64,000 nucleotides of DNA. Source: RHKK01 sp964596245. GTDB lineage: Bacteria > Patescibacteriota > Patescibacteriia > 2-12-FULL-60-25. Both the position numbers and the translations under genes were made by a program. The notes under the pieces are model-generated. The model ran no database searches. It was not told where the DNA came from and worked only from the letters and a program-made list of their open reading frames with translations. This document shows, in pieces, positions 1 through 5,920 of this stretch. The first letter of the stretch is position 1; each line of letters opens with the position of its first letter. Location: the NCBI GenBank assembly GCA_964596245.1, contig CAZQSK010000003.1, forward strand, positions 62,001 through 126,000, given 5' to 3'.

Positions 1-604
1 CGGCGGTCAATCGGGCGCTCAGGTCCACGAATTGAGCCGTTACATCATCCGAGTTCTCGCTTTCTACAAACACCGTGCTCGCGAGGCCCTTCACTGCTTT
101 GCGTACATCATCAAATTTGTCATTCGGCACGCGCACCGTGGCATATGCCGTCTTGATATTGGCATTGTCGGTGATGTTCGAGCTTGCGACAAAGCCCTTG
201 GCATTCGTCACGATGACGCGCAGTTCCTCCAAGCGCTTCGCTGCATCATCCACGCGCAAGGTCAGGCTCCCGTTACGAATGATCTTTTCCCCGACGCGAT
301 CGCGATCAGCCGGCGTTGCGCCGCCCGGCGGCATCGGAGCAGGAGCAATCATGGGACGCGCATACTCGTCATATCCGCCTTCCATCATGGCTTTTCCCGG
401 GGATCCGGCCGTTGTGCCATAGGCCATGGATGAATCGCGCATGACACCTCCTCCACCTAACTGAGGAGAAACCGAGTTGAGCTCACCTTTAAACATGGGA
501 ACGGTGCTCTTCACGATCAGGGCTACGATCGCGATGATCAGAAGGAGGGAAATAATACCGACGGCCGCAAATGGGCGCATGTTCTTGTTCTGTGGGGATG
601 CCAT
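1..604 (-). CDS. DUF4349-type membrane-anchored protein (3' end outside the window)
   Basis: The reading frame starts at the ATG complementary to 602-604 and runs off the left edge, so only about 201 residues are visible. After a short polar N-terminus there is one strongly hydrophobic segment (about residues 12-32), then a Met/Gly/Pro-rich linker to about residue 100. From about residue 108 the sequence has the DUF4349 pattern: GSLTLRVDDA, then VASSNI, then a TVRVPNDKFDDV strand, ending in DVTAQFVDLSARL. The family is found in membrane-anchored envelope proteins of unknown function. The gene begins 6 bases after the transketolase stop, so the two are probably co-transcribed. No Shine-Dalgarno sequence precedes the start. 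The family call is from memory of the motif; the role is unknown. Confidence 0.72.
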   Translation of the reverse strand, partial: MASPQNKNMRPFAAVGIISLLLIIAIVALIVKSTVPMFKGELNSVSPQLGGGGVMRDSSMAYGTTAGSPGKAMMEGGYDEYARPMIAPAPMPPGGATPADRDRVGEKIIRNGSLTLRVDDAAKRLEELRVIVTNAKGFVASSNITDNANIKTAYATVRVPNDKFDDVRKAVKGLASTVFVESENSDDVTAQFVDLSARLTA

Positions 605-610
605 ATAGGT

Positions 611-1477
611 TTATTGATGTTCGCTTTGAATAAGTCCGCGTAATGTCCGTAATTCGTTCAGCGCTTGTTTCGCTTCCTCTGGATTCGGCGGCTTGCCATG
701 CCATTCGAAGCGTCTTTCCATGAAGCTCACGCCTTTACCTGGGATGGTGTGCGCGAGAATCACGGTCGGCTTCTCGTATACAGCTTTGGCTTCATCCACC
801 GCATCGATGATTTGTTTGATGTTGTGCCCGTCAACCTCCAGGACATGCCAGCCAAAGGATCTCCACTTATCCGCTAATGGCTCCAACGGCATGATGTCTT
901 CTGTGAAGCCGTCTATTTGAATGTTGTTGCGGTCCACGATGGCGGTGAGCGTGTAGAGACGTTCTTTTCCTGCCATCATGATCGCTTCCCAGCTTTGCCC
1001 TTCATCGAGCTCGCCGTCGCTCATCAGGCAATAGGTTCGCCATTTTGCGCCGTCCAGTCTTGAGGCCATCGCCATGCCTACGGCTTGTGAAAGTCCTTGG
1101 CCAAGCGGTCCGCCACATGTTTCGATGCCTATACCGAAATGGGTGTTGGAATGTCCTTGGAACGGATGGCCCATCTTGCGAAGTTTTTTCAAGAATTCAT
1201 CTCGACTACAAAAACCGCGATGTGCCAATGTTGCATATAGCACGGGGCAAATATGCGCATTTGAAAGCACAACGCGGTCTCGTTCAGCCCATTTGGGGCG
1301 ACGAGGATCTACATTCAGGATTTGGAAGTACAAAGCGGTAAACACATCCGCCATGCCGAGCGGTCCGGCCGAATGTCCGCTTTTTGCCTCAACCAAAGCC
1401 GAAATGATATCCATGCGGATATCATTCGCCTTTAATTCAAGCTGTTTGAGGGTCAGGTTCGGTTTTGCCGACGCCAT
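611..1477 (-). CDS. Transketolase, N-terminal (TPP-binding) subunit
   Basis: This 288-residue protein corresponds to the N-terminal half of transketolase, which transfers two-carbon ketol units in the non-oxidative pentose phosphate pathway. Visible motifs are SGHSAGPLG (33-41), GGPLGQGLS (122-130) and the thiamine-diphosphate/metal motif SDGELDEG (153-160) followed by DRNNIQ. Full-length transketolases have about 650 residues; split versions keep the pyrimidine-binding and C-terminal domains in a second polypeptide, which is not in this window. rpe and rpiB of the same pathway lie 3-4 kb away on the same strand. A TATACT box ends 6 bases before the ATG, so the mRNA may be leaderless. Confident on family; the partner subunit is assumed. 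Confidence 0.93.
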   Translation of the reverse strand: MASAKPNLTLKQLELKANDIRMDIISALVEAKSGHSAGPLGMADVFTALYFQILNVDPRRPKWAERDRVVLSNAHICPVLYATLAHRGFCSRDEFLKKLRKMGHPFQGHSNTHFGIGIETCGGPLGQGLSQAVGMAMASRLDGAKWRTYCLMSDGELDEGQSWEAIMMAGKERLYTLTAIVDRNNIQIDGFTEDIMPLEPLADKWRSFGWHVLEVDGHNIKQIIDAVDEAKAVYEKPTVILAHTIPGKGVSFMERRFEWHGKPPNPEEAKQALNELRTLRGLIQSEHQ

Positions 1478-1483
1478 GACACA

Positions 1484-1489
1484 AGTATA
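1484..1489 (-). promoter_or_regulatory. -10 box for transketolase gene
   Basis: TATACT on the minus strand with six bases between it and the ATG. No good -35 box is visible because the upstream sequence is the end of the FecR gene. The spacing would place the transcript start at or next to the start codon. Confidence 0.5.
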
Positions 1490-1498
1490 GCACTTCCG

Positions 1499-2458
1499 CT
1501 AATTGATCTGCAGCGTGGATTCCGTCTCCACCTGGATCTGGCTTTCAAGCTCCGGAGCCCATGAACCGTCCTTATATTGTTCCGGCATGCGGTTATAGAG
1601 ATCCATCGCTTTCTGCTCGAGGGCTTCGAGTTCGGCCTGCGTCATTTCACGGTCTTGTGGGATCGAATTATAGAGCTCCATCGCGGCATTGATCCAGCTC
1701 ATGCTGTCGGCATCGACTTTGATATTGCCACGCATCAGGAACGGGTCGGCTTGCATCATGGCATCGGTCATCACGGATGCTTTCGGCATCGTGAGTTTGA
1801 TATCTTCCGAGATGTCCATCTGCTGTTTTGGCAAAATAAGCACTTCGGGTACGGCCACTTCATCAGAATCGGCAGACTTCATCTTCTTTACGGCGACGCG
1901 TGATTCCGCCACCTGAACCTTCACATTTCCACCGGTACGTGGACGCTCTACGCCGAAACTCGTGCCACGTACCGTGGCGACGACATTGGATGCGCGCACT
2001 TCGAATCCGGAGTCGCGACCGAGCAGGCGTTCGAGACGCGTCCACATGCGACCGAAATCCATCTTCATATTGACATTGAGTTTGTCGCCGTCTTTTTCAG
2101 CCTTGGTCAAAGTGATTTTTGAATTTGCATCAATGACCGTGCGTCCGTATTCCGGCCAGATGATAGCCGCCGAACTGTCATTGCCTGTTTCGATCACGTC
2201 GCCTTCAGAGACGGGGCCCTGTTCCGCTTCCATGCGTTCGCCCTCATGCGTGACATAGACCTGACCTTCGATTTCCGTAAGGTACGCGTCTCCGGACTGC
2301 GTGCCAGCTCCGGGCAAGCCCATTTGTTTAAAGGCCTCCTGTTGTATCCGGTTCATGGCTTTTTCCGCCAGCATAGGGCCGTATTTCCACGCCGCAAATC
2401 CTGCCAAAAGTCCCAAGGCAAGCAAAACCAAGCAACCGATTCCAAGGATTTTCTTCAT
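1499..2458 (-). CDS. FecR-domain membrane-anchored protein
   Basis: A 319-residue protein starting at the ATG complementary to 2456-2458 (MKKILGIG); the upstream in-frame ATG was passed over because it overlaps the -10 box. Residues 1-25 form a signal anchor, placing the rest outside the cell. The middle has the FecR pattern: GDVIETGNDSSAAI, then VIDANSKITL, then NVVATVRGTSFGVE. FecR domains occur in extracytoplasmic signalling and in surface proteins; no sigma factor is nearby, so a signalling role is not supported here. The C-terminal 100 residues are acidic and helical with no recognised domain. An extended -10 (TGTTATGCT) lies nine bases before the ATG, after the terminator of the upstream gene. 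Confidence 0.8.
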   Translation of the reverse strand: MKKILGIGCLVLLALGLLAGFAAWKYGPMLAEKAMNRIQQEAFKQMGLPGAGTQSGDAYLTEIEGQVYVTHEGERMEAEQGPVSEGDVIETGNDSSAAIIWPEYGRTVIDANSKITLTKAEKDGDKLNVNMKMDFGRMWTRLERLLGRDSGFEVRASNVVATVRGTSFGVERPRTGGNVKVQVAESRVAVKKMKSADSDEVAVPEVLILPKQQMDISEDIKLTMPKASVMTDAMMQADPFLMRGNIKVDADSMSWINAAMELYNSIPQDREMTQAELEALEQKAMDLYNRMPEQYKDGSWAPELESQIQVETESTLQIN

Positions 2459-2467
2459 ATGGGCAAA

Positions 2468-2473
2468 AGCATA
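2468..2473 (-). promoter_or_regulatory. Extended -10 box for FecR gene
   Basis: On the minus strand TGT-TATGCT, nine bases before the ATG and directly downstream of a terminator, so the FecR gene is probably its own transcription unit with a very short or absent leader. Confidence 0.45.
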
Positions 2474-2477
2474 ACAC

Positions 2478-2501
2478 AAAAGGCCCCGCGTGGGGCCTTT
2501 T
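2478..2501 (-). terminator. Intrinsic terminator after the cupredoxin-like gene
   Basis: A ten-pair stem (AAAAGGCCCC with GGGGCCTTTT) with a four-base loop, 15 bases after the stop of the gene at 2516-3307. It is symmetric and could work in both directions. Confidence 0.8.
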
Positions 2502-2515
2502 GTTTGTTGAGTCGC

Positions 2516-3307
2516 TTAGTTCACGACGTTGATCGTACCCTGCATGGCCGGGTAGATGGAGTCGCGGTAGTCGAAGGAGCCGACGGTGTCGTAGCGCTTC
2601 GAGTAGGACATGTTCGGAGCGATGTCGCCCGAGTTCAAGCCCGTGCCCGTGACGTTATGCGTGTGGTTGTCGCGGTTGGTCCAGGTGACGGTGGAACCCT
2701 TCTTGACCGTAATCGAGGACGGAACGAAGCCGTTGCCGACTGAACCGATCGAGATCGTGACGGTTTCAGGGTCGAGCTGCTTGTCGATGGCGATGGTCGG
2801 AGCGAGCGTCATCACGTTGGCCGGCTGATAGTCCGAAACGGTCTGAATCGGGGTGCCAAGGCGGTAGTTGATGAAGAAACCGTCCGGGATGTCATCGATC
2901 TGGTTCTTCCAGGCGATGCCGTAGAGGGATTCGGCGAGCTGTTCTGACGTGACGTGGCGAAGGACGCCGGTGCCGTCAACAACGTAGGTGCGCGGGTCGG
3001 TGGTGATCTTCACCATCTTGCGGCCCGGGCGATAGGTCACGTTACCACCCAGCGGGATGGTCGAGAGGGCGCCGTCGGGGATCGTCTTTACACCGTCGAA
3101 GTTGGTGTACCAGGTGAAGTACGTCTTGCTGTTCGGGAAGACGAAGCGCTTACCGTTGGAAGCGAAATAATACACGGTGTCACCGGAACCCTTGATGAGG
3201 TCGCCGGCGCTGAACGAGTTCGTGACCGCGGCCTGCGAAGCAAGCGGGGCTGCGAACATCGCGAGCGTGCCTGCGGCGGCCAAGGAGCGTTGGATAAGAC
3301 GCTTCAT
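2516..3307 (-). CDS. Secreted protein: CPR surface domain plus degenerate cupredoxin domain
   Basis: A 263-residue exported protein with a signal peptide (1-27, cleavage near SQAA). Residues about 33-155 form a domain also present in the upstream neighbour: GDLIKGSG, YYFASNGKRFVFPN, TYFTWY, LGGNVTYRPG, TTDPRTYVV, then INYRLGTPI. Residues 185-263 have the plastocyanin/amicyanin pattern: FVPSSITVKKGSTVTWTN, then HTHNVTG, then a C-terminal ligand loop. In copper proteins that loop reads Y-x-C-x-x-H-P-x-M. Here the Cys is Asp249 and the His is Tyr252, while His217 and Met255 remain. A normal type 1 copper site therefore cannot form. No SD precedes the ATG; a pyrimidine-rich stretch is present instead. 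Confidence 0.85.
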   Translation of the reverse strand: MKRLIQRSLAAAGTLAMFAAPLASQAAVTNSFSAGDLIKGSGDTVYYFASNGKRFVFPNSKTYFTWYTNFDGVKTIPDGALSTIPLGGNVTYRPGRKMVKITTDPRTYVVDGTGVLRHVTSEQLAESLYGIAWKNQIDDIPDGFFINYRLGTPIQTVSDYQPANVMTLAPTIAIDKQLDPETVTISIGSVGNGFVPSSITVKKGSTVTWTNRDNHTHNVTGTGLNSGDIAPNMSYSKRYDTVGSFDYRDSIYPAMQGTINVVN

Positions 3308-3376
3308 AGGATGGAGGAAAATGGTACGAGGAATTAAGCACGTTTAGGATGACGTATTTGCGTCCCGCGGTCAAAA

Positions 3377-4798
3377 TTAGCGAACCGTGATGACGGTCGA
3401 TGTCGTTTGACCGACCGCACCCACGGAATCTGCTGACTTACCGATGAAATAGAACGAGGACGGGCTCGGGCGTTCGATTTGGAACACGCAGCCGCTCGAA
3501 TTGCAGCGCTTTAGCAGGCCACCGTCACTGCTCCAGATTTCGGTATAGGCAATGCCGTCATCGTCCGAAGCCACCACGGTGACATCGATTAACTCGCCGG
3601 CATTCATGACGGTTTTGCCCGGAGTTACGCTTACGACCGGACGATCATTCGCGACGACCGTGAAAGTGGAGTTTCCAGATTGACGGGCGAAGCCGTTTGC
3701 ATCGCGAGCAATGGCGTATGTCGTATGGACGGTGCCGATCGGGGAGCTTTCGAAAGCGGTGTAACGGCATTGTTGCACATCGTTACAGCCGCGCACGGCA
3801 GATCCATCCACAAAGATGTCGATGGTCTTGGCGACAAAGCTTGAATCCACATCGGCGACGATTTCACGCAGCGCATTCGGCTCGATTTCCGGACGTAGCG
3901 TCAAGGTAAGTCCGGCGGCATTTGCTGTAATCGGAATCGTGGTGGTGACGGTATGACGTCCGCCATCGGTCCACAGGAAATTGGCGACGGCCGTGTATTC
4001 GTTTTTGTCCGTCGGGATCCGAATTTCGGCGCTGCATGGACTGAATTCGCAGCGGCGTTGCAAGATGCCTTCGAACATGATGTCCAAATACCACAATCCT
4101 GATGCGGGGGTCGCGGTAGCAATCAAGCTTACCAAGTCATTCGAGGCGACCGTCGGTCGATCAATCACCAGGCTTCCCGACTTGCTCGGAGCTGGGGTCG
4201 GAGTCGGAGTGGGTGTGGGCGTTGGAGTCGGAGTGGGTGTCGGAGTCGGAGTGGGTGTGGGCGCTGGAGCCGGAGTCACATACTGTTTGTCTACATTGAT
4301 CGATGTAGCCGCAGCCGTTTCTCCGCTCGGGGAAAAGTCCGTCGCGTTGGCAATCGGTGTACCCATGCGATAGTTCACAAAGAAGGGATCCGGGAGGTCT
4401 TCCACCTTTGATGCCCAGTTTGTTCCATACAGTTCGCGTGCTAATGCTTCAGTTTGAATCCAGCGCAATGTCCCGCCGGCGGCAACGGCATAGGTACGAG
4501 GATCGGTCGTGACTTTTACGAGTTTTACACCCGGACGATAGGTCGCATTTCCACCAAGCGGGTAGGTGCTTAGTTCGGCGTCACTAATCGTTTTAACCGT
4601 ACCATATCCCGTGTACCAGGTGAGATAGGTTTTTTCATTGGGAAAAACATATCGCTTATTGTTCGCTCCAAAATAATAGACGGATGAGCCCGATCCTTTG
4701 ATCAGGTCACCGGAAGAAATCGTGGCCGCCTGGCCCGCAAAAGGAGCCAAGAGCAGGGCCGTTGAAACGAGCCCGGTCAAATAATGTTTGAGGGTCAT
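3377..4798 (-). CDS. Secreted multidomain protein: CPR surface domain, Pro-Thr linker, three Ig-like repeats
   Basis: A 473-residue protein starting at the ATG complementary to 4796-4798, which overlaps the rpe stop as ATGA. A signal peptide (1-25) is followed by the same domain as in the downstream gene (about 28-150: GDLIKGSG, YYFGANNKRYVFPN, LGGNATYRPG, VNYRMGTPI). A Pro-Thr dipeptide run (about 177-206) is probably an extended, perhaps glycosylated, spacer. Three roughly 90-residue beta-rich repeats follow. Each carries a close cysteine pair (RRCEFSPC, RGCNDVQQC, KRCNSSGC) at an equivalent place, probably a disulfide-closed hairpin. There is no anchor, so it is secreted or held to another surface component. 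Function unknown. Coupling to rpe is probably incidental packing. Confidence 0.8.
   Translation of the reverse strand: MTLKHYLTGLVSTALLLAPFAGQAATISSGDLIKGSGSSVYYFGANNKRYVFPNEKTYLTWYTGYGTVKTISDAELSTYPLGGNATYRPGVKLVKVTTDPRTYAVAAGGTLRWIQTEALARELYGTNWASKVEDLPDPFFVNYRMGTPIANATDFSPSGETAAATSINVDKQYVTPAPAPTPTPTPTPTPTPTPTPTPTPTPAPSKSGSLVIDRPTVASNDLVSLIATATPASGLWYLDIMFEGILQRRCEFSPCSAEIRIPTDKNEYTAVANFLWTDGGRHTVTTTIPITANAAGLTLTLRPEIEPNALREIVADVDSSFVAKTIDIFVDGSAVRGCNDVQQCRYTAFESSPIGTVHTTYAIARDANGFARQSGNSTFTVVANDRPVVSVTPGKTVMNAGELIDVTVVASDDDGIAYTEIWSSDGGLLKRCNSSGCVFQIERPSPSSFYFIGKSADSVGAVGQTTSTVITVR
4189..4277. repeat. Low-complexity repeat encoding the Pro-Thr linker
   Basis: Tandem GGAGTCGGAGTGGGTGTG-type units. 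On the minus strand they encode alternating Pro and Thr. The unit is near-perfect over several copies, so its length is likely to vary between strains. Confidence 0.85.
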
Positions 4799-5421
4799 AC
4801 ATGGCTGAGTATAGCATGTAGCGCGGCATGCGGATCGGGTTCTTGAAAGATGGCAGACGCAACGCACAGGCGGTCTACGCCGGCGGCAATAAGTTCGTCG
4901 GCATTCTCTGCTGAGACGCCGCCATCAAACCCTACGAGCAGAAAAGGGAATTGGTGCTTCACATCGCGGGCTTTTTGGATGGTGGAGGGGATGAGCGCTT
5001 GTCCGCTAAAGCCCGGATGCACGCCAAGAATCAACACTTCGTCCAGTGAACCGGCGAGCGGCGCCAAAACGCTTGTCGGTGTTTCCGGCGAAAGGGCCAA
5101 ACCACATTCCCAACCGAGTTCGCTGCACGCTTTTATGACCGCCGCGTGGTCGGTCTTTATTTCTACGTGCCAAATGGCGCGCACCACTTGCGGCACGCGT
5201 TTCCACGCTTCGATCACCTTCAAGGGGTCATTCACCATCAGATGTAACTCGATTTGAAGCGTCGTATCGATCGGCTGCGCTTCATACCAGCTCGTGTTCG
5301 GAACAAAAGCGCCGTCCATGCAATCAATTTGGACGGTACTGACCGAGCCTTCGACAAGTTTCAAACGCGACCGAAACGTATCGGCATCTTTCACCAGGAT
5401 TGCGGGAATGAGTTCGGCCAT
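4795..5421 (-). CDS. rpe: Ribulose-phosphate 3-epimerase
   Basis: A 208-residue TIM-barrel enzyme interconverting ribulose-5-phosphate and xylulose-5-phosphate. The signature region reads QIDCMDGAFVPN, followed by ELHLMVNDP, GVHPGFSGQ (phosphate loop) and GFDGGVS. Known family members bind a divalent metal through His and Asp of the HxDVMDG motif, the His of HLMV and the Asp of DGG. Here the first His is replaced by Gln (QIDCMDG) while the other three ligands are present. The enzyme may be active with altered metal binding, or may have drifted in substrate. It lies 4 bases after rpiB on the same strand, matching a shared pathway. Confidence 0.88.
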   Translation of the reverse strand: MAELIPAILVKDADTFRSRLKLVEGSVSTVQIDCMDGAFVPNTSWYEAQPIDTTLQIELHLMVNDPLKVIEAWKRVPQVVRAIWHVEIKTDHAAVIKACSELGWECGLALSPETPTSVLAPLAGSLDEVLILGVHPGFSGQALIPSTIQKARDVKHQFPFLLVGFDGGVSAENADELIAAGVDRLCVASAIFQEPDPHAALHAILSHV

Positions 5422-5425
5422 GAAA

Positions 5426-5863
5426 TTATTTTATTGTATCGAGTTGCTTCACGCGGCGTACGTGGCGCTCGACCGTTGAAGGTTTTGTTTTCAAAAACGT
5501 ATCAACAATTTTTTTCGCGATCGCCGGTTTCGTCACCCATCCACCCAATACTAAAATATTTGCGTGATTGTGTTCGCGCGCCATCTTCGCATCAGCCGGT
5601 GTGCGAGCCACGATGGCGCGAACGCCTTTCAAGCGATTGGCGGCAATGTCCATCCCGTGTCCGGTGCCGCAGATCAAAATACCAAGCGCATTCTTATCCG
5701 CCTGAACCGCCATAGCGACTCGTTTTGCCGCCAAGGGATAGTCATCACCGTCTTTTTTGACCGGGCTGAGGTCCATCGCGGTCTTTAACGAAATCTTGAG
5801 CTTTTGCTTGAGTTCAAAGCCTGCATGGTCGGCTCCCAGGTAGAGATTGGTCTTGTTCGGCAT
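5426..5863 (-). CDS. rpiB: Ribose-5-phosphate isomerase B (RpiB/LacA/LacB family)
   Basis: A 145-residue protein from the ATG complementary to 5861-5863. It has the family start GADHAGFELK, the catalytic-cysteine loop ICGTGHGMDIAANR and the HNHANILVLGGW motif. RpiB interconverts ribose-5-phosphate and ribulose-5-phosphate. It is the first gene of an rpiB-rpe group, and the following secreted-protein gene overlaps rpe. It diverges from ileS across 57 bases in which I see no convincing promoter for either side. Family members also include galactose-6-phosphate isomerase subunits, but rpe next door favours the pentose role. Confidence 0.92.
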   Translation of the reverse strand: MPNKTNLYLGADHAGFELKQKLKISLKTAMDLSPVKKDGDDYPLAAKRVAMAVQADKNALGILICGTGHGMDIAANRLKGVRAIVARTPADAKMAREHNHANILVLGGWVTKPAIAKKIVDTFLKTKPSTVERHVRRVKQLDTIK

Positions 5864-5920
5864 AGAATGGCTTGACCTGCATGAAAAATCCACGCATCCT
5901 GGTCGAGTTGCCCCAAGTAT

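Noticed and set aside
3981..4373. Open frame on the plus strand rich in Gly-Val dipeptides
   Set aside because: It is the complement of the Pro-Thr linker of the secreted protein on the minus strand; no start signals and an unnatural composition.
5864..5920. TTGACC at 5872-5877 as a promoter for ileS
   Set aside because: The hexamer at the right distance is CATCCT and the start is more than 20 bases further on; not convincing.
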